From: Brachypodium distachyon
Taxonomy: Eukaryota; Streptophyta; Magnoliopsida; Poales; Poaceae
Length of the DNA stretch: 64,000 nucleotides
Reading direction: 5' to 3'
NCBI RefSeq assembly: GCF_000005505.3
Contig: NC_016132.3
Span: forward strand, 62,001 to 126,000
This document shows positions 52,621 to 63,782 of the stretch, one piece after another. The notes under the pieces were generated by a model, which worked only from the letters and a program-made list of their open reading frames with translations, ran no database searches and was not told the origin of the DNA. The translations under genes were made by a program, and so were the position numbers. The stretch's first letter is position 1. Each line of letters begins with the position of its first letter.

Positions 52621-54146
52621 TTATAACTGGCCAGACAGGGGTCGCCCCGGGTCATACCTCGACAGCAACCTCCTCTGTCCAAAATTCAGACAACGAAACA
52701 CATGCAGGTTAACCACCATTAATTCCACTGTATTGTAAGTACTAATTTGCAGAGAATTCAGAACTCACGATGGGCTCGAACTGGGGCGCCGTCAGGTTGG
52801 CCTCCAGGTTTCTCAGCACCAGCAAGATCTGCACCATGTAAACAAGAAAAACGTTGTGTCACTTTGCTGAGAACCCATCTTTCGTGGAGCAGAGCAGGGG
52901 AGGGGAACAGACTTGATGCTGCGAAACATCTGCACCATGTATAGGTCAGGACTTACCGTCTTGACGGTGATGGCGTCCATGTCCTTGAGTCTCTGCAGGT
53001 GAGCCTCGATGTGGCACGGCGTGGCCGGGTCGAACACGTCGCCCACGAACCGGTACACCTGCGCGAAGTGCATATCGTCTGCAAGAGAGGCAAAAAACAA
53101 GATTCAGAGTTCAGTTGACCTGGGCTTGTGCTACAGAATTGATCGATTTGATCTCATTGAACGATGTAGATTTGTTACCAGGCGACAACGGAAGTGGAAT
53201 CGTTTCGTCCACCGATGCTTCGCTCGCGCTGCCGGTTCCGGTGCTAGCCCAATCCATGGATGATGACGAAGAACTGCCGCCTGAACGACATTCGATTCCA
53301 GCTCTGGATGATCAAAAAACGTGGATGGTGTGTACAAAGGGAAATCGAAGGACGGTAACACGTACCTGGATGTGCTGCTCCGGGTGTATCAGTCGGGTTT
53401 CCGCCATGGCTCGCCCAGGACGAAGGGCCTGAACTGTCTGCCCAGTCCGAACTCTGCATGTCTGAGAAACACATTCAGGAACATATTGTCATTGATCGGA
53501 ACAGAAGCTAGTTATGCAAAACTAAGTGGAGAAATTAACTGGAGGCAGAGTCGCTTGCCATTGGACGCAGGAAGAAGGCCGGGGCAGCTCCACCCGATGG
53601 AACTCTGAAGAAGACCGGGTGGACACTCGTGCGGCTGGCCGTGCAGCACCGTCATCGGACTGGGAACCGCGCCGCTCCCGGCCGGCGCCTGCAACTGCGT
53701 CATGCCGAGACTGCGAATCGGGTGGTGCGGCGGCAGCCCGAGCTTCTGCACCTTGAGGAAGTACTTTTGGGCATGGCTTCGTATCTGCACGAGTGAACAT
53801 TGCGTCACCATTTTACGATCCTTGCATGCATTTCTCAACACAAAATAATCGTCAAAGGTTGATCCGAGTTAGTAGCACCTGTACGGTGGTCTTGGTTCGG
53901 ACGTGCTCCTCGATCTTCTTCCAGTCGCGGCCGAACCTGCATGAAAGCAAGCAAAGCACAAGTGATTGGTTGGCAATATTCAGGCTTCTTCTTCAGAAGA
54001 GAGCAGAGCAATCGATTCCATGCGGCTGACCTGAGCATGGCGTCGAGGAATCGCTCGTGCTCGTCGGGGCTCCACCTCTCCCTGGGCCTGCTGATGGTGT
54101 ATGGCTTCCTCGCCTTCTTCCCCGGCCCCGGCGGCGTCTGCTCCAT
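52621..54146 (-). CDS. RVE: REVEILLE/LCL-type single-MYB transcription factor (269 aa, 8 exons)
   Basis: Exons: 54146-54031, 53936-53879, 53784-53594, 53451-53366, 53301-53179, 53078-52957, 52828-52769, 52674-52621 (810 nt). The start is the first ATG (MEQTPPGPGKKARKPYTISR). The MYB domain (about 20-70) ends in IRSHAQKYFLKVQK, the SHAQKYF signature of CCA1/LHY/REVEILLE clock factors. The C-terminal block FAQVYRFVGDVFDP...HLQRLKDMDAITVKTILLVL marks the LCL/RVE4-6-8 subgroup, activators of evening genes that bind the evening element. The exon 3-4 and exon 4-5 joins use AGAG acceptors chosen by phase and are the least certain. Two G-boxes lie about 500 and 640 bases upstream. It is the only copy in the window with a MYB domain. 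Confidence 0.87.
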
Positions 54147-54644
54147 GCTCTCGGGATCACTTCTTGTGCTGCTCGCCACTTGCGGTCTGCGGTTCGGAGC
54201 CAGCTAGTTAAGGATGATCGGCGGCGATGGAACGAACTCGAGCTGGCCTAAGAATTAGGCGAGAGGAGAGGGGTTAACGCGCCTTTGCCGCGGAAATGCC
54301 GTTTCCGGGAAGTCGGCCGGCACGCCGTACGCGCTAGTAAAACCAGATGAAATACGGACACCAGCTACGTACGTGGCCTCTTCCCCGCCAGGATTTTACT
54401 CCGCGTCATTTCCTGATGAGAGGTCGCGTCAGTCACATTTCTTCGATCTGGATACATAGAGCTGCCTGTTTTTGCCTTGCCCAAAAGGGAAATCTTTGTG
54501 TGTTAATTTGTGACATGTGTCCCGATTACCAGACAAGCTAAGCTAGGAGCCTAGGATATGGAACGGCAGAGCACACGCACGTCTTGCACGTTGCCCAAAA
54601 CTCGGCGGCCGGCGAATCAGCCGGAGAAGAGGGATATCTATCGG

Positions 54645-54788
54645 CACGTGTTTCTGGTCATGGGAAAAGAAAACCAAGGCAAAAACATGTATTCCTCGTG
54701 AGGTTAATTTATGGGTGGACTATATTTAGGACACGCCTCGGTTGAGGACTTCAAAGTGATGAATCGGAGAAGGTTCACTCAGCACGTG
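54645..54788. promoter_or_regulatory. Two G-boxes upstream of the REVEILLE-like gene
   Basis: CACGTG at 54645-54650 and 54783-54788, within very similar contexts (GGCACGTGTTTCTGG, AGCACGTGTTCCTGG). G-boxes are common in light- and clock-controlled plant promoters. The copied block at 58740-58770 keeps only ACACGTGTTCCT. Confidence 0.35.
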
Positions 54789-55584
54789 TTCCTGGTGCTG
54801 CTGCATAGACTTCAACCAATAAACGGTTTTGCTAAGAAATTACTATTTCTTACTGGATGATAGCAACCTTTTTATTCGATCATTAAATTTTGTGTAAGAT
54901 TAATGTAGGTCTATTGGATAAGAAAATCTTCATTGATGGTTACGGTTGTCGACTGAGATATAACTATTTTCCTAGGCTACCGAGAAATAGACACTCCCAT
55001 AAATAAATATCAATTGTGCTAATCGACAGAAATCCAAACATTGGCACTCAAGCAGATTGACAAAAGTATGGTCCACACGTCAGCCCTCTAGCACTCAAGT
55101 GAACAAGGTTTTGTGGCTGCCCGGTCATGATCTGGGTCGAACCACCGGTTTGGGCCTGGTCCGACCACGACCGGAGCCCACCCTATGCCAATTGTAAGAA
55201 GAAGATGGGGCGGAACTTCTCATTTCCCTCCCGCACTATTCTTCCTGCTTCTGTTCTTCCCGCTCTTTCTCCGTTGGCGCCACATGAAGAAAAAGCAATG
55301 GATATAGCCGAAAAATTTGAGCTCTATGGGGACTGTCATGTGATTCTACCATCTCCATTGTTCGATTTTTGGTCGCACTAGTTCGTGGTGTCCAATTTGG
55401 GAATGAAAGTTTGGGCGAAATTGGGAATTTTGAATGGGCCTCTGTTACCATGATACGAAAAGGCACATGTTCTCTTCATGAAACTGATGTTGTTGGCTGG
55501 CTGGGTTTAGCCGCCTCCTTAAAGGAAACTAAATACTCACTAGCGCTTAAAACGATCAAAGATATCTTGATTCAAGTTCAAACA

Positions 55585-55665
55585 AGTTGTGACATCATTT
55601 TCTTTCTTACTAGAATACAGTTGTGACATCATTTTCTTTCTTACTAGAATACAGTTGTGACATCA
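55585..55665. repeat. 34-base minisatellite, about 2.4 copies
   Basis: Units start at 55585, 55619 and 55653, each AGTTGTGACATCATTTTCTT then TCTTACTAGAATAC; the third is partial. Confidence 0.9.
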
Positions 55666-56540
55666 ATTATGAGTCATTTTGAAACTAGAACATCGTAACG
55701 TCAACAGCAAGGCATTCTGTAAACTGATTATTCTAATTTCAACACCACAACATTTATATATCAACAAATAACAAAACCAGATCAAGTCCCACGTCCTGGT
55801 ACTTTTTTCAGAAAACAGGCTCCATTTCCATGTCCATATTCTGCAATAGATCGATTGCAAATCGAAGGAACAACCTCAAACAATAGACGAGCTGGCATTA
55901 AAGCACGCAGTAAGAAGCTAGTACTGTCTCATTACACTCAGAATAACCTCTTCTTAGACAGCTCCAAACAGGGCAGAAAGCTAAGGTGGTAAATACTCCG
56001 TCGTCTTCACTCGGTAATCCTGCATTGATAATTGTTCCTCTGAAAACACCATCCATACTCATCTCCTGACAGAACGAACTAGCAGTATAAATACAGAACA
56101 ACACAACGCAGCAGAAATTACACTGCATCATGTCGTTCATAGATTCCAGCAAACGTGTGTTCAGTCAGTAATCATCAGTACTGTATACTAAAAACCTGCA
56201 CTGAGAATTGATCCCCTGAAACACCACACGCATCTGTCGGCAAAAATAACTAGCAGTATAACTTGTTGCAGGAAGAAGTACACAAGCATCAACAAACGAC
56301 ATGAAGCCATGCACGAATCCGATCGAAATTACACTTCATCATACTACATCATTCAAAGATTCCAGGTAATTGACAGCAGTAAGCGACAGTTGAACTGAAC
56401 CACAGTTAATTTCTGTAGGCATCAAGCAGACGGTCGGTCCAGGGAAGGATGCGAATTCGCAAAGCCGAGCAGGCCAACAACTAAGCTAAACGTGGGATGA
56501 AGCAGACGGATGAATGGGACTTAGGGAGGGCAGAGACTCA

Positions 56541-57116
56541 TCAGAGGCCGAGCAGAGACTCGTTGGTCATGGAGATGTGCGTGTGGCAGATCTCCGTGCA
56601 GCGCAGCGCCTCCTCCAAGGCGGCGATGGCGAAGCCGCGCTCGCGGTCGACGCAGCCCTGGGCGTCGGGGAGGCCGCAGACCGAGTTGAGGTTGCCGCGG
56701 CACGACAGCAGGGGCGTGTACGCGTCCTCGGCCGCCCTCCTCGCCGCCCGCACGTCGGCGACGGGGTCTTCCTCGTCGTCGTCTTCAGGGGCGAAGGCGG
56801 CGAGGTCGGCGGCGGAGAGCGGGTGCGCCGGGTGGTGGCTGGCGCCGCGGAGGCCGAGGAGCTCGGCGCCCCACATGAAGGAGGCGGCGGCGTCGAGGAA
56901 CCCCGTCGCGCCCCGGAGGTGCGCCAGCGCGTCCTGGGCGTTGCCGAACGTCGGCGCCACCGCGTCGTCCCACGCCGAGGCGTGCACCATCGGCGCCTCG
57001 ATGAGCGGGCGCACGGTGAACTGGAGCCGCTGGAAGGTGTCGGTGCAGAGGTTCTGCGCCGCCACCACGTCCCCCAGCACGTGCCGCTTCCACTCCTTGG
57101 CCAACTCCACCTCCAT
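56541..57116 (-). CDS. H-family protein H4, intact single-exon ORF (191 aa)
   Basis: Unrecognised. It starts at the first ATG (MEVELAKEWKRHVLGDVVAA). Motifs shared with H5 and H2: AASFMWGAELLGLRG at about residues 77-91 and CRGNLNSVC at about 138-146. It ends CHTHISMTNESLLGL. It is predicted to be all-helical, without signal peptide or membrane segment; a short acidic loop (PEDDDEEDP) lies in the middle. It is about 85-90% like H5 by eye, and its flanks are duplicated too, so H4 and H5 are recent copies. The conserved upstream block lies at 57192-57209. Confidence 0.75.
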   Translation of the reverse strand: MEVELAKEWKRHVLGDVVAAQNLCTDTFQRLQFTVRPLIEAPMVHASAWDDAVAPTFGNAQDALAHLRGATGFLDAAASFMWGAELLGLRGASHHPAHPLSAADLAAFAPEDDDEEDPVADVRAARRAAEDAYTPLLSCRGNLNSVCGLPDAQGCVDRERGFAIAALEEALRCTEICHTHISMTNESLLGL

Positions 57117-57191
57117 CGAGATCTTCTTGAGCGCTAGCTTTCTTCTCCACGGCGTCGGCGTCGGCGCTCCTCAAGTAGCCCGGTAACCGCC

Positions 57192-57209
57192 AGCCTGGCA
57201 GTGGGGCCC
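57192..57209 (-). promoter_or_regulatory. Conserved upstream block of H4
   Basis: Minus-strand GGGCCCCACTGCCAGGCT, 76-93 bases before the ATG; counterpart of 5646-5665. Next to it is CGGTTACCG, also found just before the block of H2 (GGTTACCGC). Confidence 0.45.
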
Positions 57210-57439
57210 GCGCGGCACAAGATTTGAAACCGCAGGGTAAGGGGGGCGGGCTGTCAGTGACACAGTGGCGACTTCCTTCCTTTTGGGGATCGTGAACCGC
57301 GAGGATAGATACTCACGCCAAATATTGGCGGCTATCCGTGAATCGGCTTTTCGTAACCGATAGGACCATAAAGTAAAATCATCTAATATGTTTCTAATTA
57401 TTACAATGGGTGGCAAAGATATATGACAAAAGATCCAGG

Positions 57440-57690
57440 CTATTTATTGAGTCCCAAATCTTCCATCGGTAAGCATCATAGCCGGCCATAGGGATGGTGA
57501 GGCGACCGCCCCCATGGAGCATTGCCCGAACCGGGAGCAATCCGAGATGGTTCCAAACAGCCCGACTGAGAGGGCAATGGAAGAACAGGTGCTCATTCGT
57601 CTCGGGTAGTAAGAGGCAGCGTGGACAAATAGCATCCGTGATGATATGCTTGCGTAGTAAGTTGCTCGTGGTACTCCTGTATGTGTATCA
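57440..57690 (-). mobile_element. LINE fragment, zinc-knuckle end of reverse transcriptase
   Basis: The minus strand reads CPRCLLLPETNEHLFFHCPL followed by SRAVW, the zf-RVT pattern (C-x2-C ... H-x4-C) at the C-terminus of plant LINE reverse transcriptases. No other LINE part is seen nearby. Confidence 0.7.
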
Positions 57691-57694
57691 ACAG

Positions 57695-57812
57695 CCATGC
57701 ATGTTTAACTAAATAAAATAGCTATACGCACGGTGTGTGATAGCTTTTGCTTGCTCAATCACGTTCACTTGTGTCTTGTACTTGTACCACGGGTGTGTAC
57801 AAAATAAATTCA
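57695..57812 (+). pseudogene. GRP 3'-UTR remnant
   Basis: CTAAATAAA, then GCTATACGC, then ACTTGTGTCTTGTACTTGTACC and GTGTGTACAAAATAAA follow the order of the GRP2 3' UTR (31760-31845) and the GRP1 3' UTR (28618-28722). No GRP exon is left. It directly abuts the REVEILLE pseudogene, tail to tail. Confidence 0.6.
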
Positions 57813-57820
57813 GGACTTAC

Positions 57821-58152
57821 CGTCTTGACGGTGATGGCGTCCATGTCCTTGAGTCTCTGCATGTGGGCCTCGATCTGGCCCGGTCGAACACGTCGCCCAC
57901 GAACCGTACACCTGCGCGAAATGCTGTCGTCTGCAAGAAAGGAGAAGCACCAAACAAAACATGATTCAGCATGTATCCGTGAGAGCTTCTACTAAAGAAT
58001 TGATCAATGTCGACTTGTTACCCGGCGACAACGGGAGTGGAATCGTGTCGTCCTCTGCATCAGCGATCGCCGACGCGTTGCCGGTGCCAACCCAATCCAT
58101 GCTCGTGTTGCCGAAGATCGGCGCTGCTCCCATGCTTCCTTGTGCTGCTCGC
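57821..58152 (-). pseudogene. REVEILLE-like pseudogene with the MYB domain deleted
   Basis: 57930-57821 copies exon 6 with small deletions (122 to 110 bases, frame lost). About 58102-58018 copies part of exon 5. Sequence then passes directly to a copy of the 5' end of exon 1 (58125-58152, TTCCTTGTGCTGCTCGCC against TTCTTGTGCTGCTCGCC at 54160-54177). So exons 1-5 are mostly deleted internally, and the last two exons are missing at the other side. It cannot encode a MYB. Confidence 0.75.
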
Positions 58153-60446
58153 CTACAAATTGTTGGTTCCGGACGAACACCAACACGCGGGTATATATAC
58201 TACTAGGCGTAGGGATAGAGGTAGAGTCCATTCGCGGTTTGAGGTTTGGAGGGCAGCAAGCTAGCTAAGGAAGGATGATCGGCGGTGATGGCTGGGCTGC
58301 AACCAAGTCTCGAGCCGAGGGGTTAACGCGTACAGCTGGCAGTTGCATCTGCATGGCGTAGGCGGCTAGGTGCAATGCAAAGCGGAAATGCTTCCGTATT
58401 CCGTTTCGGTGACGCACGCGGCCTTGGGTCGCAAATACGCCGCGTCAATTCGATCGGTAAATAATAAGCTCGGGTCTTTTCCATTCTTGGACCCTCTTGA
58501 TGGAGTAGAATCGAAGCTGGCTTTCATGACCAAAAGAGAAATCTTGGCACCACGCCAGGACCTGACAGCTGAGCCAGCATGTACGCGCACGCTAATTTGT
58601 TGTGCGTGTGTCCTGGTGACCACACAAGCCAAGCTAAGCTAGAATGGAATGGCAGAGGAGGCAAGGATATCATCAGACAAGACTATATTTTGGACACGCC
58701 TCGATCTGTTGAGAATATGAAAATGATGAATTGGACAAGGATATCATCAACACGTGTTCCTAGCTAGTGCTCTATAGATAGAGCGCAGCAAAATATTAAA
58801 TAAAATATCAAGGAACCCCTCTGTAATACGTAGAGACTTTGTTATGAAAAATGACAACTCTTGTCATTCCGATTGTGTAGTGACACCTTTTTGCGCTTTA
58901 ACTCCGACAAACAGTTTGTTCTTCTGTTTATCTGCTGATACATAGAACGCCATTTTTATCTAAAAATACTTTCATATCGCATAAACACAACTTTTCTGCT
59001 AATCGGTTGCCAAAACCCAAACACTGACATTCAAGCAGGATGACAGCAGATCTAAGACGTAGGGCCCACATTTCAGCCTCATAGCTGCCTCCTAAAAAGA
59101 AGCTGGCCAGCAAGTACGAGTAGTATCTTAATTATTCACTCGCATTTAAACTGATCATAGATATTTTGATTCAAGTTCACAACAAGTGAAAGTAACAACA
59201 GCAATTAGCAAATAAAAAAAAATGTAGACCGTTTTATAGTACTCTTTGATTCTTCTCGTATAAACATACTTCATGCATTCAGATGAGCAGGAACATGTGC
59301 AGAAGCCCCGAAGTTCTATTGGTGGAATGGACCAATTACAAATACGACCTACTGGTGTTAAAAGTGAGAAAAGCTAGTATTAAAGCATGCATGCCGTACA
59401 AGCTGACGACATTAGTTTGTTCCTAAAATATCAAAAACATGGAACAAAATTAGCGCATCGTCCCAACACTAGAGCATGCTGTAGTACATCCTAATGTCAA
59501 CACCTGGGCATGCTGTAATCGATTACACTAGTTTTTTTTTTCGGGTACCGATTATACTAGTTTCAACACTACAGTGTATTGTATATCAAGGAATAACAAA
59601 ACCAGATAAAGTCCCACGTCCTGATACTTTTTTTAAAAGAAAACAGGCTCCATTTCCATGTCCATATTCTGTAATATAGATCGAGTGCAAATCGAAGGAA
59701 CAACCTCAAACAATATGACGAGCTAGTATTAAAGCACGCGGTAAGAACATAGCAACTCATTACACTAAGATTAACCTATTCTTAGATTGCTCCAACAAGG
59801 GCAGAAAGCTAAGGTGGTAAATACTCTGTCGTATTCACTCGGTAATCAGCAGTACTGAATACTAAAACCCTGCACTGAGAATTGATCCTCTGAAACACCA
59901 TCTATACTCATCTCCTGAACAAATGAACTAGCAGTATAAATACTTTGTTGCAGTCAGAACAGCACAAAGCAGCAGCAAACGAAACTACACTCCATCATAT
60001 CGTTCATAGAATCCAGCAAACGTGTGTTCAATCGGTAATTAATCATCAGTTGATCAGTAGTGTATACTAAAAACCTGCAGTGAGAATTGATCCCCTGAAA
60101 CACCACACGCATCTCTCGGATAAAATAGCTAGTGGCATAACTTGTTGCAGGAAGAAGTACACAAGCAGCAGCAAACGAAATTAAGCACTACACATGCACG
60201 AATCCGGTGGAAATCACACTGCATCATACATCATTCATAGATATATTTCAGGTAACTGACAGCAGCAACCGACAGTTGAACTGAACCACAGCTAATTTCT
60301 GTAGGCATCAAGCAGACGGTCGGTCCAGGGCACGGATGCGAATTCGCAAGAGTACGAGATCATCTACGGGCCAACAACAAAGCTAAACTAGGGAGGGATG
60401 AAGCAAAAACGGATGATCGAATGTACAGACCGCTTACGGAGGTCCG
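58153..60446. other. Intergenic, second copy of the 54.2-56.5 kb block
   Basis: Diverged duplicate of the sequence between REVEILLE and H4. Besides that I see no gene, RNA or complete transposon. Confidence 0.5.
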
Positions 60447-61052
60447 TCAGAGGCCGAGCAGAGACTCGCTGGCCATGGAGATGTGCGTGTGGCAGATCTC
60501 CGTGCAGCGCAGCGCCTCCTCCAAGGCGGCGATGGCGAAGACGCGCTCGCGGTCGACGTAGACCTGGCCGTCGGGGAGGCCGGGGTAAACGACGAGGGCG
60601 CAGACGGAGCTGAGGTTGCCGCGGCACGACAGCAGGGGCAAGTACGCGTCCTCGGCCGCCGCCCTCGCCGCCGGGATCATGCCCAGCGCGGCCCTTACGT
60701 CGGCGATGGGGTCCTCGTCTTCAGGGACGGCGGCGGCGAGGTCGGCGGCGGAGAGCGGGTGCGCCGGGTGGTGGCTGGCGCCGCGGAGGCCGAGGAGCTC
60801 GGCGCCCCACATGAAGGAGGCGGCGGCGTCGAGGAACCGGGTCGCGGCCAGGAGGTGCGCCAGCGCGTCCTGGGCGTTGCCGAACGTCGCCGCCACCGCG
60901 TCGTCCCACGCCGCGGCGTGCGTCATCGGCGCCTGGATGAGCGGGCGCACGGAGAACTGGAGCCGCTGCAAGGTCTCCGTGCAGAGGTTCTGCGCCGCCA
61001 CCACGTCCCCCAGCACGTGCCTCGTCCACTCCTTGGCCAACTCCACCTCCAT
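60447..61052 (-). CDS. H-family protein H5, intact single-exon ORF (201 aa)
   Basis: Unrecognised, closest to H4. It starts at ATG 61052 (MEVELAKEWTRHVLGDVVAA); the open frame upstream has no ATG. It shares AASFMWGAELLGLRG and CRGNLSSVC and ends ISMASESLLGL. Compared with H4 it has extra residues after DVRAAL (GMIPAA) and after CAL (VVYPG). It is head to head with H6 across a 349-base gap. Predicted all-helical and soluble. Confidence 0.75.
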   Translation of the reverse strand: MEVELAKEWTRHVLGDVVAAQNLCTETLQRLQFSVRPLIQAPMTHAAAWDDAVAATFGNAQDALAHLLAATRFLDAAASFMWGAELLGLRGASHHPAHPLSAADLAAAVPEDEDPIADVRAALGMIPAARAAAEDAYLPLLSCRGNLSSVCALVVYPGLPDGQVYVDRERVFAIAALEEALRCTEICHTHISMASESLLGL

Positions 61053-61401
61053 CGAGATCTTCTTGAGCGCTAGCTTTCTTCTCCACGGCGTCGGCGCTAG
61101 CTCCTCAAGTAGCAGGCCGGTAACCACCAGCCTGGCAGTGGGACCCGCGCGGCACAAGATTTGAAACCGCAGGGTGACCGGGGCGGGCTGTCAGCGACAC
61201 AGCGGCGAATTCCTTCCTTCTCTTTCTCTCCCCCTGCTGTAACAGAAAGCGCCAGCCTGGCATCTGCCGCCGTCTGCAGAGATCGCCGGCCGCCGCAGTA
61301 CAAATAGCGCCTCATCAGAGACGAGACCTTCTCTCTGTCCTCCAGAGGCAGAACTCAACCACCGTCAGAAACCCGCAAATTAAGCGCGGAGAGATCGAGC
61401 A
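61053..61401. promoter_or_regulatory. Short divergent promoter between H5 and H6
   Basis: A 349-base gap between two ATGs facing away. It contains the conserved block on the H5 side (61129-61146, AGCCTGGCAGTGGGACCC), a C/T-rich run at 61210-61235 and a weak TATA (TACAAATA, 61299-61306) on the H6 side. It is likely bidirectional; this is inferred from spacing only. Confidence 0.45.
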
Positions 61402-62025
61402 ATGGAGATTTGGAGGAGGGCGGCGAAGACGGCGTCGTTCCGCAGCATGCTCGCCTGCGTCCGCATGGCGGGCGAGGTGGCGCATTCCGGGCGCATGCTG
61501 GAAGGCGCCCGCGAGCATTTCGCCTGGGTCGAAGGCGCCGCCGACAGGGCCATGCAGGTCCTGCCGCCCGAGCTCCGCGACCGCCACGCCGTCGCCGACG
61601 CGTGGACCGCCACGCGCAGCGTCAGGCGCGCCATCCGCCGGACCACCCGCATCGTCCGCGTCCACACGAGGTGCGGCGACGTCTTCTCCCTCTGCGCGAC
61701 GTCCATGGCCGTCCAGGAGAGCGCCATGGCACCGTGGTGGCACGAGTGGCGGCAGCGCCACGCGCACGCCGCCACGCAAGCCTACGCCGCGCTGGAGAGC
61801 CTTCGGTCCGCCTGGACGAATGGCGACGCGACCCTGGAATACCTCTGCAGGCTCGGGCTGACGGAGCCCCCGGACTGGGACGAATGGGGGCCCGACATCC
61901 TGATTCACCTGGACGAAGCCGGAGACGACATACGCGACGCCATGGCCGCGCTGGAGGTCTTGGAGCAGGCACTTCTCGTTGAGTACGCCACCGCCCGGAG
62001 GCTTCTGCGCGACGACATGTACTGA
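61402..62025 (+). CDS. Possible distant H-family protein H6 (207 aa)
   Basis: Unrecognised. ATG at 61402 (MEIWRRAAKTASFRSMLACV), very GC-rich, strong coding composition to the stop at 62025. Helical throughout; a Trp/Asp-rich turn (PPDWDEWGPDI) lies at about residues 157-167. RCGDVFSLC at about 92-100 resembles the CRGNLSSVC motif of H4 and H5, and size and position fit, but the AAELLGLRG motif is not present. It is therefore either a diverged member or an unrelated neighbour. Confidence 0.65.
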   Translation: MEIWRRAAKTASFRSMLACVRMAGEVAHSGRMLEGAREHFAWVEGAADRAMQVLPPELRDRHAVADAWTATRSVRRAIRRTTRIVRVHTRCGDVFSLCATSMAVQESAMAPWWHEWRQRHAHAATQAYAALESLRSAWTNGDATLEYLCRLGLTEPPDWDEWGPDILIHLDEAGDDIRDAMAALEVLEQALLVEYATARRLLRDDMY

Positions 62026-63163
62026 TTAGCACGCCCATCGACCCATCACCAGTGAGCTTATCACGCTTCTCTTCTGTTTCAGTTCATCCATCGATCCTTG
62101 CTGGGTTTGAGTTTTTCCATCCATCGGTTCCTACGTGTGTGAGTATAGTAGAGTACTGCGCAGAGATCAGTTCCAGTTTGTAGATGAACTTGATTGGAGA
62201 TCCGTCGATGATTGCAGCAGGAACTGAGTGTCAGTCTGTAATGCTCGGTTTAACAAGACTAGTCTTGATCGATATAGTGCAGAAAACCTGTGCTTAGTTA
62301 GTTTGTACTGCAATCTTCAGTTAGATACAGTGCAGAAAAGTTGCTTAGTTTGTACTGCATCTTGTTTCTACAATCTTCAGTAATCTGAGTTGCAAGTATA
62401 CGTGTGTGTTTGTGAGAAAATTAAGGTGACTGATGTTTCTTTTTCTGTTTTGCGAATTAAGGTGACTGAGTTGAAGACAACATCGATTTGTAACAAACAA
62501 AGCTAGCTAGCTGGTACAAATTAAGGGCTCTACACTTTCGACCAGGATCGAACGATCGATCAACACTCAACACAACAACATTTTAATTTTCAAGTTTGCT
62601 CGAATGCGGATCCATCCGTGTCCTAGCCTTAGCCACCGTTTTCTGCGGCGACTGTTGATCTTCTTCTTTCAGTTTGTTCCTCCTCCATCCTTATCCATTT
62701 CAGCAAGACCAAAAAAAATGAAAAGAAACAACGAGGTTTGAAGAGCCTATTGTGGCCAACATAATATAAACACTAATATATATGCATCGCAGAAAATAAA
62801 AGATCAAGAAAAAAAAGGTACTGCACAGGTTGATTCCAGGTAGCAACAAACGCATGGATCATATAACGTGGAAGTAGTAAGTAGCCAACAATTAACATTG
62901 GGATATCAGATCAAGCAACAGCAAAGCTTCCACGAATCAACCGCTGCAGCATTATCCATCTACAACTAGAGCATCCTTGCAAGAAATGAGAGAAACAACA
63001 GATGACCGAGTTGGAATTGGACGGGGCATGCGCGCAGGCATGGTTTCAGCAGTCGGCAGTACTCATCCACTACGGGACCAAGAAAGCAGTACAATGAACT
63101 GAGGATGGCGAAACGATCGATTAAGAGATGTAGCTGCAGGCAGAGGGAATAGAGGTGAGGGAC
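62026..63163. other. Intergenic, 3' flanks of H6 and H7
   Basis: AT-rich; short local repeats of TTAGTTTGTACTGCA at about 62296-62362. No gene recognised. Confidence 0.4.
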
Positions 63164-63782
63164 TCAAGAAACCTGGATGCGGGCGACGGGCTCGGCGGCG
63201 AAGGAAGCAAGCGCCGTCATGTTCAATGTGCTCAAATACACGGGTCCGAGATGCGCGGCGATGTTGCGGATCAGGGCTTCGAGGTAGCGTCCCGGGAACG
63301 GGGCAGGGCGCGGAGCACCAGGGAGGAGGCCGCCGACGCCGAGCATGTAGGCGATGGTCCACAGGGCACAGGCGGCCTCTGCAGTTGTCGAGCACGCGGA
63401 GCGCGTCCTGGCCGTGCTCCCTGGCGCCCTGGAGCCTGACGAGGGCGAGCCACTCGTCGTGGAGCCGCTGCGTGTTGGCCACCGGCTCCGCCGGGACCGG
63501 CCCGCAGCCGCGCCGCGCCAGGAGGTCGGCGGCCCCCATGTTGGCCAGGGCTTGCGATAAGTACTGGGATGCCCTGGTCATGCTCTCCACCGCCCGTAGC
63601 AGCCGGGTGAAGGTGAAGGCCGCCGCGCCTTGGGCGATGCGGGGCTGGAGCACCTCCGACGGCGACTGGAGAGCCTCGGACGCGTTGTTGACATGCACCG
63701 GGGCGGAGCGGCAGGCGTTCAGCGCCATCACCACCTCACGCTGGAACACCCTCCTCCATTGCTGGCTCTGCTCCGCAGCCAT
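63164..63782 (-). pseudogene. H-family copy H7 with a frameshift
   Basis: Starts MAAEQSQQWRRVFQREVVMA at ATG 63782. Family motifs: ALANMGAADLLARRG (about residues 78-92) and NCRGRLC (about 132-138). Just after the second motif the frame breaks. The other frame continues as ALWTIAYMLGVGGLLPGAPR and ends ...EPVARIQVS at TGA 63164, matching the end of H0. A loss of two bases near 63375 explains it. The rest of the frame is clean on both sides, so it is a recent mutation or an assembly error. Confidence 0.7.

Larger units (their letters stand above)
54147..56540. other. Intergenic between REVEILLE and H4; no gene accepted
   Basis: It is repeated in diverged form at 58153-60446. 54200-54840 pairs with 58250-58790, and 55740-56520 pairs with 59570-60440 (shared GTCCCACGTCCTG, CAGGCTCCATTTCCATGTCC and GGGCAGAAAGCTAAGGTGGT). 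ORFs around 55127-55470 have no recognised product. Confidence 0.5.

Noticed and set aside
54147..54179. Extension of the REVEILLE ORF upstream to 54179
   Set aside because: The first codon there is GTG, and an in-frame stop lies before any ATG; the ATG at 54146 is preferred.
60483..61164. Long plus-strand ORFs opposite H5 (and 56497-57186 opposite H4)
   Set aside because: Shadow frames of GC-rich coding sequence. The minus frame is conserved between H4, H5 and H2; the plus frames are arginine/glycine-rich noise.
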